A stretch of 13,852 nucleotides of DNA from Marinilabiliaceae bacterium (GCA_027010905.1 JALVBA010000034.1:1-13852); one strand, 5' to 3'; numbered from the stretch's first letter, positions 1 to 6,780 are shown. Numbers and translations: made by a program. The notes: a model not told the origin generated them from the sequence alone.

Positions 1-11
1 ATATAATATAG

Positions 12-923
12 ATGGAATCTCTAGGGTATAATATTTTAGGTGCAATAATTACTATTATTGTTGCATTTGTGGTAGGCTTAACCTACATGGGACTTAGTCG
101 TAAGATTACGGCCAGAGTTCAAAATCGTAAAGGGCCTCCAATTTATCAGAATTTTATTGATGCACTAAAACTGGCATCAAAAAAGTCAGCTATTCATCAT
201 GGATTTATGCAACATGTAGGTCCTGCCTTCATGATGGTTACATCCATCGTTTCGGTTCTGGTGATTCCTGTTTTAACAAACGACCAGTGGTTTTCGAACC
301 TGAACTTTAGAGGTGATTTAATATTTATCCTCTATATCATGTTTTTTGGACCGTTGGGTATGGCACTTGGTGCAGGTCAAACAGGTAATCCAAACTCAGC
401 AATTGGGGTAACCCGTGGGCTGAGTCAAATGGCAGGTTTTGAAGTCCCCTGGGTAATGGCACTTGTTGCCCTTATGATGCAGCATCACACAACATCATTA
501 GTAGACCTGATGGATATTCAGCAGGAGACCGGCACGTGGATGATGTTCTCATCTCCGTTTGCTTTTATCGCAGCCGTATTGGCTATGTTTGGCATGTTTC
601 GATATTCACCATTTGATATTGTTGGCGCACCTACCGAGCTCGCATCAGGCCCTGTTTCAGAAAATGGAGGTAAATATCTATTTACACTTATGTCGTCAAA
701 TTCGATATTTGCCTTTGCTAAACTTACACTCTATGTAAACCTTTTTCTTGGCGGAGCAGATAATCTGGTATTACTTTTATTGAAAACTTTTGCAATATAT
801 CTCATTCCAATGTTATACGGAATGATTAGTCCAAGATACAGAACTGAGCAGTCTATTCGTTATTTCTGGGGATGGCCTACGATCTTTGGATTTTTAGCAT
901 TAATTCACGCATTAGTATTTTAG
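12..923 (+). CDS. NuoH/MbhM-like membrane subunit (complex I subunit 1 family)
   Basis: A 303-residue polytopic membrane protein of the NuoH/EchB/MbhM family, the subunit that joins the soluble redox arm to the ion-translocating membrane arm. About eight hydrophobic segments are visible (for example residues 8-28, 72-88, 103-121, 181-197, 252-272, 288-303). The family loop after the first helix is clear (RVQNRKGP, 35-42, then D50 and KL at 53-54). The conserved acidic sites of the ion and quinone channel also appear: E144 in GFEVPW, and the loop SPFDIVGAPTEL (199-210) with E209 and E217. The ATG at 12 gives the usual family length; no Shine-Dalgarno is visible, and only 11 bases lie upstream in the window. 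NuoB-, NuoC- and NuoD-like genes follow on the same strand, so it belongs to their complex. Family placement is firm. The choice between Mbx/MBS-like, hydrogenase and Nuo rests on the neighbours. Confidence 0.93.
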   Translation: MESLGYNILGAIITIIVAFVVGLTYMGLSRKITARVQNRKGPPIYQNFIDALKLASKKSAIHHGFMQHVGPAFMMVTSIVSVLVIPVLTNDQWFSNLNFRGDLIFILYIMFFGPLGMALGAGQTGNPNSAIGVTRGLSQMAGFEVPWVMALVALMMQHHTTSLVDLMDIQQETGTWMMFSSPFAFIAAVLAMFGMFRYSPFDIVGAPTELASGPVSENGGKYLFTLMSSNSIFAFAKLTLYVNLFLGGADNLVLLLLKTFAIYLIPMLYGMISPRYRTEQSIRYFWGWPTIFGFLALIHALVF

Positions 924-981
924 TTGAAATATCAACAAAACATGACATACTTTCAACTTGATAACTTGACAAACAAACAAA

Positions 982-1530
982 ATGATAAACGATAAGAATT
1001 CACAAAAGATATCAGACTTCGTTCAGAACTGGGCACGTAAGCACTCTATCTGGGTACTTGCCTACGGAACAGGTTGTGGAGCAATTGAGATTCCTCCAAC
1101 AATGACTTCGCGTTACGATGCCGAGAGATTGGGAGTTAGAGGAGCTGCAACACCACGTCAGGCTGATGTACTTCTGATAACAGGATATCTTACTACAAAA
1201 ACCCTAAAGAGGGTTATCCGTGTTTATGAACAGATGCAAGATCCTAAGTACGTTATCGGTTTTGGTTCGTGTACCATAAACGGAGGTATGTATTACGATT
1301 CATACAATACAATAAAACTATTGGACAAATACCTTCCGGTTGATGTCTACATCAATGGATGTATGCCCCGACCCGAATCTGTTCTGGCAGGCTTTGGCAA
1401 GCTACAGGAGCTTATCGCTGAGGGAAAAGCCAACGGTGCAAAAGAGTATAAAGAGAATCATAAATATTATAGAGATAATCTCAGAAAAATTATAGGTAAC
1501 AAGTATGAAATGCCGGAGTATAATTGGTAA
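982..1530 (+). CDS. NuoB/MbhJ-like iron-sulfur subunit with a three-cysteine set
   Basis: A 182-residue member of the NuoB/[NiFe]-hydrogenase small subunit family, which carries the [4Fe-4S] cluster nearest the active site of the peripheral arm. Recognisable blocks are YGTGCGAIE (28-36), SRYDAERLG (43-51), TPRQADVLLITG (57-68), GFGSCTINGGMY (93-104) and PVDVYINGCMPRPE (119-132). Three cysteines stand at cluster positions: C32, C97 and C127. NuoB has adjacent cysteines at the first position and group 4 hydrogenases have CxxC. Here only C32 is present and the next residue is G33, so one usual ligand is missing. The last motif is GCMPRP rather than GCPPRP. The residues from about 143 on are charged and lie outside the conserved core. 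The gene begins 58 bases after the NuoH-like gene. The family call is strong. Whether the cluster has an open site or a non-cysteine ligand is inference. Confidence 0.93.
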   Translation: MINDKNSQKISDFVQNWARKHSIWVLAYGTGCGAIEIPPTMTSRYDAERLGVRGAATPRQADVLLITGYLTTKTLKRVIRVYEQMQDPKYVIGFGSCTINGGMYYDSYNTIKLLDKYLPVDVYINGCMPRPESVLAGFGKLQELIAEGKANGAKEYKENHKYYRDNLRKIIGNKYEMPEYNW

Positions 1531-1540
1531 GAAAAAGAAA

Positions 1541-1578
1541 AGCCCCCTCTGGCTCCCCCATTTGGGGGAGAGGAACAG
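1541..1578. repeat. GC-rich palindromic intergenic repeat, type A
   Basis: This lies just after the NuoB-like stop codon. The core is a perfect inverted repeat, CTCCCCCA (1553-1560) and TGGGGGAG (1563-1570), preceded by AGCCCCCTCTGG. Related copies occur at 3471-3503, 3540-3568 (inverted) and 6921-6955 in this window. A hairpin here could end or slow transcription, but no T-run follows it, so I treat it as a dispersed repeat rather than a terminator. Confidence 0.7.
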
Positions 1579-1612
1579 AAAACTGTTAGAAAGAGGCGTC
1601 AATTAGGAATTA

Positions 1613-1760
1613 AAGCCCCATTGGGGCGCAAGATTATAACCAAGGGCAACGCCCTTGATACCAAGTGAATATTATTAACCCCGGGTTTTAACCCGGGGAG
1701 GGCAATGAAATAAGAAAACGGTTTTGCGAGATTTTTGGCATGAAAAATCATGACAAAACA
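1613..1760. repeat. Composite palindrome cluster, type B, before the NuoC-like gene
   Basis: Four stem-loops stand in a row in the 262-base gap between the NuoB- and NuoC-like genes: GCCCCA/TGGGGC (1615-1627), CAAGGGC-aac-GCCCTTG (1641-1657), CCCCGGGTT-tt-AACCCGGGG (1679-1698), and TTTTGGCATGA-aaaa-TCATGACAAAA (1733-1758, one mismatch). The last one includes the 18-mer AAAAATCATGACAAAACA (1743-1760), found again in exact reverse complement at 6781-6798 upstream of hydC. The array has the look of a dispersed Bacteroidetes intergenic element. It sits inside what otherwise reads as one operon. Confidence 0.75.
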
Positions 1761-1792
1761 CAAAATGAAATGATGTTTGACAAACTAAGATT

Positions 1793-2359
1793 ATGAAAGA
1801 GATAAAAGCCAAACTTATAGAAAAAATAGGGGGGTCATTTGAAAATGTATCTGTAAAAGACCATGACAGTAACCGTCTGGACTTTCATGTCGATACCAAT
1901 GTTATTCCTCAAATCCTCACTTTCCTAAAGGTCAATATGGGGTACATACACCTTTCACACATTTCGTGTGTTGACTGGATTGAAGATGGGGAGTTTGAAA
2001 TTGTCTATATCGTTTGGTCACCAACAGAAAAGCTAAAGGTTTTTGTCAGGACAAGAATCAGCAGAGAGAAACCTCTGTTACCAAATATCGACATGATATG
2101 GCGACAGGCAAATACTTATGAGCGTGAACTGCGTGAGATGTATGGAGTTGAAGTAGATGGTTTAGTTGCTGACAAAGAGTTTTTGTTGGAAGATTGGGAA
2201 GGTATGCCTCCAATGCGACGTGACTTTAAAACTGAAGAGTATGCTCAGAATACATTCTGGAGTCGCGATGGCAGAGAGGATGCTGTTGATGTTAGAGAAG
2301 AGATAATTAAACGTTCGAGAGAAGAGATACCTGATTTTGCTAAAAAATATTCAAGATAA
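1793..2359 (+). CDS. NuoC-like (30 kDa) subunit
   Basis: A 188-residue protein of the complex I 30-kDa subunit family (NuoC, EchD, MbhK). It carries no cofactor and packs against the NuoD-like subunit in the peripheral arm. The diagnostic stretch is WRQANTYERELREMYGVEVDG (about 103-123), matching the family pattern with ERE, an aromatic residue and G, followed by LLEDW and MRRDF (about 131-145). An earlier segment, with HISCVDW (about 56-62), matches the N-terminal half of the fold. Its stop codon overlaps the start of the NuoD-like gene by one base (TAATG at 2357-2361), which suggests translational coupling and a fixed ratio of the two. A repeat cluster separates it from the NuoB-like gene, so the upstream spacing is unusual for this operon. 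Confidence 0.9.
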   Translation: MKEIKAKLIEKIGGSFENVSVKDHDSNRLDFHVDTNVIPQILTFLKVNMGYIHLSHISCVDWIEDGEFEIVYIVWSPTEKLKVFVRTRISREKPLLPNIDMIWRQANTYERELREMYGVEVDGLVADKEFLLEDWEGMPPMRRDFKTEEYAQNTFWSRDGREDAVDVREEIIKRSREEIPDFAKKYSR

Positions 2360-3462
2360 TGCGAGAAAAAGCAACAACACTATATTTTGGTCCTCAGCAT
2401 CCCGGTATTACCGGTAATATGATGATACGCCTGAAAGTAGAAGGTGATACAATTGTTAAGGCTACTACCGAAGTGGGATACCTTCACAGGGCATTTGAAA
2501 AGCTGCAGGAGAAACGTAACTGGCTACAGAGTTTCACTATGATGTGCCGTTTCTGTGTTCCTGAAACAGACCCGATGGAGGAGCTCTATGCCAGAGCTGT
2601 TGAGACTATTGAGGGACGTGAAGTGCCCGAAAGAGCAAAGTACATCAGGGTGATGGTGCTTGAGCTGGCACGCCTTGCTTCGTTCATGCTTTGGTATGGC
2701 GGACAAAACGGCAGCCTTGGCCTCTACACCATGGGACAGTGGAGCGTAGGTGACCGGAACTACATACTCGACCTTTTTGAAGAGTTGACAGGCGGTCGTG
2801 TTTATCACATGTATATCTGGCCGGGTGGCGTTCGCCGCGATCTGCCTAAAGGTTTTGAGCAGAAGGTAATTAAAACAATGGACTACCTTGAAAAGCGTCT
2901 TGGTGATTACGATGATTTGATGTTTGACAATGCCATCTTTAAGAAACGTACGCAAGGAGTAGGTATTGTTGACAAAGATACTGCTGTTGAACATGGAGTT
3001 GTGGGAGCTGTTCTTCGTGGATGCGGAATTAAAAGTGATATTCGTATTGATGAACCTTACGAGGTTTACAGCAAACTCGACTTTGAAGTTCCAACATCCG
3101 AAGGTGCTGACATTTGGGCTCGTGCTTTAGTACGTCGTCAGGAAGCACGTCAATCAATCCGGATTATTCGACAGGTAATTGATATGATGCCGGGTGGTGC
3201 AGTCTACAATAAGATACCTAATCCACAGAAATGGAAACTCCCAAAAGGTGACGCCTACGTGCGAGTTGAATCTGTACGTGGTGAAGTTGGACTGTATGCT
3301 GTTAGTGATGGCGGTACAATGCCTCGCCGGATACACCTGAGAGGTGCTGCATACGTGCATGGTATAACCCTGCTCGAAGATGTTCTTGTAGGTGAAAATA
3401 TTGCCGATGTATCAGCAATAATGAATAGTCTGGGGACTTGTCCGCCGGAGATAGAAAGATAG
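2359..3462 (+). CDS. NuoD/[NiFe]-hydrogenase large-subunit-like protein, Mbx/MBS type
   Basis: A 367-residue homologue of NuoD and of group 4 [NiFe]-hydrogenase large subunits. The N-terminal blocks GPQHPG (11-16) and VGYLHRAFEKLQ (39-50) are typical. Hydrogenases hold NiFe(CN)2CO with two CxxC motifs. Here the N-terminal pair is kept as C63 and C66 (MMCRFC), while the C-terminal motif reads SLGTCPPEIER (357-367). C361 aligns with the first cysteine of DPCxxC and E364 stands where the second should be; NuoD also has Glu there (GEIDR). There is no extension after the conserved arginine, so the maturation-protease tail of true hydrogenases is absent. The protein is thus intermediate between hydrogenase and NuoD, as reported for Mbx/MBS complexes. 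An H2-evolving role is unlikely; ferredoxin-linked reduction of a sulfur compound or another acceptor is possible. The family is certain, the reaction is not. Confidence 0.92.
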   Translation: MREKATTLYFGPQHPGITGNMMIRLKVEGDTIVKATTEVGYLHRAFEKLQEKRNWLQSFTMMCRFCVPETDPMEELYARAVETIEGREVPERAKYIRVMVLELARLASFMLWYGGQNGSLGLYTMGQWSVGDRNYILDLFEELTGGRVYHMYIWPGGVRRDLPKGFEQKVIKTMDYLEKRLGDYDDLMFDNAIFKKRTQGVGIVDKDTAVEHGVVGAVLRGCGIKSDIRIDEPYEVYSKLDFEVPTSEGADIWARALVRRQEARQSIRIIRQVIDMMPGGAVYNKIPNPQKWKLPKGDAYVRVESVRGEVGLYAVSDGGTMPRRIHLRGAAYVHGITLLEDVLVGENIADVSAIMNSLGTCPPEIER

Positions 3463-3470
3463 AAAATATA

Positions 3471-3568
3471 GCCCCCCTCAATCCCCCCTAAGTGGGGGGA
3501 AGAAAGGGTAAGGCTATAACAAGAAAATATTAACCAATCCTCCCCTTAGGGGGAGTTAGAAGGGGCTT
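3471..3568. repeat. Two inverted copies of the type A palindromic repeat
   Basis: The gap before the fusion gene holds two hairpins: TCCCCCC (3482-3488) with GGGGGGA (3494-3500), and CTCCCC (3540-3545) with GGGGAG (3550-3555). Read on the opposite strand, the second copy begins AAGCCCCTTCTAACTCCCCC, which resembles the copies at 1541 and 3471. The two therefore face each other and could also pair as one long stem in the mRNA. The second ends only a few bases before the ATG at 3575 and may hide the ribosome site. This last point is inference. Confidence 0.7.
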
Positions 3569-3574
3569 ATAATT

Positions 3575-5368
3575 ATGAGTTTTTTTGATTTAAAAGGCAC
3601 ACTGAAACCACTAACTGCACTAAAGCAGTTTGGTAAGAAACCGCATACCATTTCCTATCCAAAGGAGTCAACCGAAGCTGCTGAGAGGTATCGTGGTCTT
3701 CATTATAATGAATTGGAAGAGTGTATCGGTTGCGGTAACTGCTCCATCATCTGCCAGAACAAAGCTATCGACATGATTCATGTTGAGGGTATTGAGGGTT
3801 CAGGTGGCGACAGCGGTTTACGCCCCAGAGTTGACAACGGAAGGTGTTGTTGGTGTGCATTGTGTGTGGAGGTATGTCCTACAGGTAGCCTAAGCCTCAC
3901 AAAGGATTACATGTACGTTAGCGATGATGCTGATTCGTTTCTGTTTACACCGGGTGTTGATAATCCAGAAGGAAAAGAGATACTCTCTTTCACCACTTCT
4001 GACGGAGTATCTCTGAACACCTTTAATCGTGTGCCAATGCCGGAGTTAGAAGGTATGGAGCGTGTTAAGTCGTTTGCCGAAGTTGTTTTAGGTTACAACG
4101 AAGAGATGGCTCTTGAGGAGGCATCACGCTGTATAAGTTGTGGCCTTTGTACTGAGGTGTGCCCTGAGCACATGCATATTCCCGAGTACATCAATGCCAT
4201 TGCTGCAGGTAAAAACGATGATGCCGTAAGAATCATCTACGATAACAATCCACTACCTGAGATGTGTGGTAAGGTTTGTACTCGCCGTTGCGAGGATGTT
4301 TGTGCCATTGCTGTAAGAGGTGAAGCAGTGGCTATTCGCTGGCTGAAACGTTATGCTACTGAGACAGCTCAGACAGCCGAGATTACCAAAGAGATTGTAA
4401 ATCCTGAAATAAAAGAGCCTAATGGATATAAGGTGGGAATTGTGGGAGCAGGTCCAGCAGGACTGACTGCCGGATACTACCTCGCACTGCGTGGATACGA
4501 TGTAACCATCTACGAAGCAAATGCTAAAGCAGGTGGAATGACTATGTACGGAATTCCGAAGTACCGCTTCCCTCTCGACAGTTTGGATAAACAGATTGAG
4601 TATATAGAGAAGATTGGAGTTAAGATAAAATATAATACCAAAGTTGGTAAAGATATCTCCTTCGAGAAAATTTATACAGAGTCGGATGCTGTATTTATGG
4701 GTGTTGGATTCCCCGAAGCATGGACTCTCGGTATAGATGGTGAAGATGCCAAAGGCTCGATGCAGGCTGTTAACTTCCTGCACGAGGTAAATGCCGGTGA
4801 GAAGATTGACGTTGGCAAAAAAGTAGCAGTAATTGGTGGTGGAAATGTTGCCATTGATGCAGCTCGTGTTAGTGCCCGACTGGGAGCTGAGGTTACAATT
4901 CTTTATCGTCGTCGCGTTCAAGACATGCCGGCTGACTGGGAAGAGATTGAAGGTGCTGAGCAGGAAGGAATAAATATTGTTCCTCAAACAATACCTGTTA
5001 AGATACTCACCGATGAAAAAGGTAAAGTGAAAGCTATTGAGTATCTGATGGCTGAGATGGTTGCTGATGATAAAGGAGGAAGACCAAAACCTGTTGCTAT
5101 CGAGGGTAGCAATAAAGTGCTAGAGCTTGACTCTATCATGGGTGCTATTGGTCAGCAGGGTGACTACAGCTTCCTTGAAGGTGACTTTGAAGCAAAAATT
5201 AAAGTTGAAAGGGGACGTATTGTTGTAGATGAAAATCAACAAACTACCGATCCAAAAGTTTATGCCGGTGGTGACGCTGTTAATCGAACAGCAGATGCCA
5301 TTAGTGCCATTGCCGACGGATTCAAGGCTTGTAAAGCTATTGATGCTGCTCTGGCAGAAAAGAGATAG
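3575..5368 (+). CDS. Fusion of NuoI-type 2x[4Fe-4S] ferredoxin and NfnB/GltD-type FAD/NAD(P)H oxidoreductase
   Basis: A 597-residue fusion. Residues 1-130 form a NuoI/MbhN-like ferredoxin domain with two [4Fe-4S] motifs (C50/C53/C56/C60 and C91/C94/C97/C101). From about 160 it is an NfnB (NADPH-dependent ferredoxin:NAD+ transhydrogenase large subunit)/GltD-like protein: a further cluster motif C186/C189/C192/C196, the family cysteines C231/C235/C239/C243, an FAD Rossmann fold (GAGPAG, 291-296), an NAD(P) fold (GGGNVA, 421-426, followed by RRR at 445-447, which favours NADPH), and the C-terminal flavin motif GGDAVN (565-570). A standalone NfnB is about 460-480 residues, so the extra N-terminus accounts for the greater length. 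It replaces the NuoI-type subunit expected after a NuoD-like gene and would give the membrane complex a direct flavin port to NAD(P)(H). A GltD-like gene beside Thermotoga Mbx-like operons is recalled, not checked. No NfnA partner is seen. Confidence 0.9.
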   Translation: MSFFDLKGTLKPLTALKQFGKKPHTISYPKESTEAAERYRGLHYNELEECIGCGNCSIICQNKAIDMIHVEGIEGSGGDSGLRPRVDNGRCCWCALCVEVCPTGSLSLTKDYMYVSDDADSFLFTPGVDNPEGKEILSFTTSDGVSLNTFNRVPMPELEGMERVKSFAEVVLGYNEEMALEEASRCISCGLCTEVCPEHMHIPEYINAIAAGKNDDAVRIIYDNNPLPEMCGKVCTRRCEDVCAIAVRGEAVAIRWLKRYATETAQTAEITKEIVNPEIKEPNGYKVGIVGAGPAGLTAGYYLALRGYDVTIYEANAKAGGMTMYGIPKYRFPLDSLDKQIEYIEKIGVKIKYNTKVGKDISFEKIYTESDAVFMGVGFPEAWTLGIDGEDAKGSMQAVNFLHEVNAGEKIDVGKKVAVIGGGNVAIDAARVSARLGAEVTILYRRRVQDMPADWEEIEGAEQEGINIVPQTIPVKILTDEKGKVKAIEYLMAEMVADDKGGRPKPVAIEGSNKVLELDSIMGAIGQQGDYSFLEGDFEAKIKVERGRIVVDENQQTTDPKVYAGGDAVNRTADAISAIADGFKACKAIDAALAEKR

Positions 5369-5408
5369 AAAAGAATCTCCCTTTAAGGGTAAGGCCTAAA
5401 ATATAATT

Positions 5409-5455
5409 AACAGGGTAACTTCTCTACTTAAAAAAGAAGTTACCCTGTTTCTTTT
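5409..5455 (+). terminator. Intrinsic terminator of the membrane-complex operon
   Basis: A 15-bp perfect stem, AACAGGGTAACTTCT (5409-5423) with AGAAGTTACCCTGTT (5435-5449), an 11-base loop and a T-rich tail TTTCTTTT (5448-5455). It lies 40 bases after the fusion gene's stop codon. A small CCCTT-t-AAGGG palindrome (5379-5389) precedes it. It is the only textbook terminator in the window and marks the end of the operon, separating it from the kinase-like gene. Confidence 0.9.
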
Positions 5456-5496
5456 GTACTTTATGAACACTTAATTAAAATCTCAACTTCCATACT

Positions 5497-5997
5497 ATGT
5501 TAATATACTTTATCGGTTACATTGCTGCCGGAAAAAGCAAGTGGGGAAAGAGGCTGGCTGAAGAGTTAGATTATAACTTTGTTGATACTCGTGAGATAAT
5601 GATGAAGGAGTCAAGCATGAGTTTTTCAGAACTTCTTCAGAACAAGGAGCTCTTTATTCAACTTGAGCAAGCTGCTCTAAGTCAAGTGTTAAATATGAAA
5701 GACACCATTGTTGCCACAAGCGAGATGATGCCATGCAGAGCCGACAATATGGAGGTGATGAACAAGTCCGGTATCACTTTCTTTCTGAGAGCCGGACTGG
5801 GATGCATAATGATGAAGATTGGCAAGAAAACAAATACCATCCCAATGCTGCAAAGAATAGATCCTGACTTTATTCCCGATTTTATTAGTATGGAGCTTAA
5901 AAACAGAAAACCATTCTATCAAAAAGCTAAGATTGAGTATCTGGCAAGAGAACTTAAGATGAATACTCTTCTGGAGTTAATAGAGAAGCAGAAATAG
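5497..5997 (+). CDS. Shikimate-kinase-fold P-loop protein with replaced substrate-site residues
   Basis: A 166-residue P-loop protein close in length to shikimate kinase (about 170). The Walker A motif GYIAAGKS (7-14) is intact. Further blocks line up with Bacteroidales AroK: FVDTREI (28-34), a segment ending in FIQLEQAAL (53-61), IVATSEMMPC (71-80), DNMEVMNKSG (83-92) and NRKPFY (136-141). Key shikimate-contacting residues differ: the second Asp of DxD is R32, the Arg of FRxxE is I54, and the GGG loop after VIAT is SEM (75-77). R137 in the lid-adjacent motif is kept. ATP or another nucleotide is probably still bound, but shikimate is unlikely to be the substrate. The gene has its own spacer after the upstream terminator and faces hydC tail to tail. 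A divergent paralogue with another substrate or a regulatory role is the best reading; the true aroK would be elsewhere. Confidence 0.82.
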   Translation: MLIYFIGYIAAGKSKWGKRLAEELDYNFVDTREIMMKESSMSFSELLQNKELFIQLEQAALSQVLNMKDTIVATSEMMPCRADNMEVMNKSGITFFLRAGLGCIMMKIGKKTNTIPMLQRIDPDFIPDFISMELKNRKPFYQKAKIEYLARELKMNTLLELIEKQK

Positions 5998-6030
5998 ACT
6001 TGTTAAGGTTTTGGACAATCCGGAGTAAGC

Positions 6031-6283
6031 TGACCCCAACGGGGTCAAATATGTATATGACAAGTATAGCCCAAAACATGAAAAACCACAATCTAACCGC
6101 CTGACTCCAACGGGGTCAAATGTTTATACTACGGGGCTAAGGGGTACTTTGGAATTGTGTCTCATCAGGGCTATGCACTGCGTTAAAATCTTGCGCCCTC
6201 GCCGGGGCTATGTGGTGCTTTGGAGCCGTATCCCACCATGGCGATACCCTGCAAAATTTCTTAACGCCCCTCACCGGGACTAA
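6031..6283. repeat. Dispersed composite repeat between converging genes
   Basis: This fills most of the 290-base gap between the kinase-like gene and hydC. TGACCCCAACGGGGTCAAAT (6031-6050) returns at 6102-6121 with one change; each contains a palindrome (GACCCC/GGGGTC in the first copy). A second repeated block, of the form CGCCC..C.CCGGG.CTA, occurs at about 6191-6211 and 6264-6282 with CTT before it and A-rich flanks. No open reading frame with coding character and no T-tailed terminator was seen. It has the look of a family of intergenic elements common in Bacteroidales, recalled from memory and not searched. It may serve as the bidirectional 3' end of the two converging transcripts. Confidence 0.65.
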
Positions 6284-6287
6284 AAAT

Positions 6288-6764
6288 CTACTTATACTCA
6301 GCAATAATACCCTTCACATCTTCAGGTGATACACGACCATAAACTTTCTCGCCTACAGTTACTACAGGTGCCAAACCGCATGCGCCCACACAACGCAAAC
6401 AACTAACAGAGAAACTGCCATCAGGGGTAGTCTCCCCCACCTTCACACTAAGCAAGCGCTTAAACTCATCAAGAACCTTTTCCGCACCACGCACGTAGCA
6501 GGCTGTCCCCATGCATACTGATATTGGATGTTTCCCTTTGGGTATCATCGAGAAGAATGAATAGAATGTAACCACGCCATACACATGTGCAACTGATACA
6601 TTTAACTCATTAGCGACCAATTCCTGCACCTCAGCAGGCAGGTAACCGAATATATTTTGAGCAGCGTGAAGAACATGAATAAGGTCGCCACTATCGTGGT
6701 TAAAACTTGCACACACATCCTTAAGCTCTTGAATTTTATTTTCAGGTAATTTAATATCTGCCAT
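6288..6764 (-). CDS. hydC: [FeFe]-hydrogenase subunit HydC (NuoE-like [2Fe-2S] protein)
   Basis: A 158-residue NuoE/HydC-family protein with a thioredoxin-like fold and one [2Fe-2S] cluster. The helical N-terminus with DLIHVLHAAQ and FGYLP (about 27-43) and the HVYGVVTFYSFF stretch (about 60-71) are typical. The ligands are C84 and C89 (CMGTAC), then C125 and C129 (CVGAC). The start chosen is the ATG at 6764, preceded by AAAGGA with a seven-base gap, one of the few good Shine-Dalgarno matches here. The longer frame opens only with TTG at 6815 inside a repeat hairpin. HydC passes electrons within the HydABC complex, near the flavin subunit HydB. In this operon it is last, after hydA, separated by 197 bases of repeats. 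The family is certain; a role in bifurcation is inferred from HydA and HydB. Confidence 0.93.
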   Translation of the reverse strand: MADIKLPENKIQELKDVCASFNHDSGDLIHVLHAAQNIFGYLPAEVQELVANELNVSVAHVYGVVTFYSFFSMIPKGKHPISVCMGTACYVRGAEKVLDEFKRLLSVKVGETTPDGSFSVSCLRCVGACGLAPVVTVGEKVYGRVSPEDVKGIIAEYK

Positions 6765-6780
6765 ATTGTAATCCTTTAGA

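Noticed and set aside
2524..2994. 156-codon open frame on the - strand
   Set aside because: Antisense shadow of the NuoD-like gene with no domain or start signal.
12..3462. H2-evolving group 4 [NiFe] hydrogenase (Ech/Mbh type)
   Set aside because: The large subunit lacks the fourth Ni-binding cysteine (Glu at 364) and the cleavable C-terminal tail, and the small subunit lacks the CxxC motif.
4253..4987. 244-codon open frame on the - strand
   Set aside because: It lies wholly inside the fusion gene on the opposite strand, and its translation is Cys/Ser/Asn-rich without any recognisable domain.
12..5368. Ordinary respiratory complex I operon
   Set aside because: N-terminal CxxC is present in the NuoD-like subunit, the NuoB-like subunit lacks tandem cysteines, and the ferredoxin subunit is fused to an NfnB-like protein; no NuoE/F/G belongs to this operon. 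The NuoE/F/G-like genes on the other strand form an [FeFe] hydrogenase.
6031..6283. CRISPR-like array
   Set aside because: Only two copies of each repeated block, self-palindromic, with no regular spacer pattern and no cas genes.
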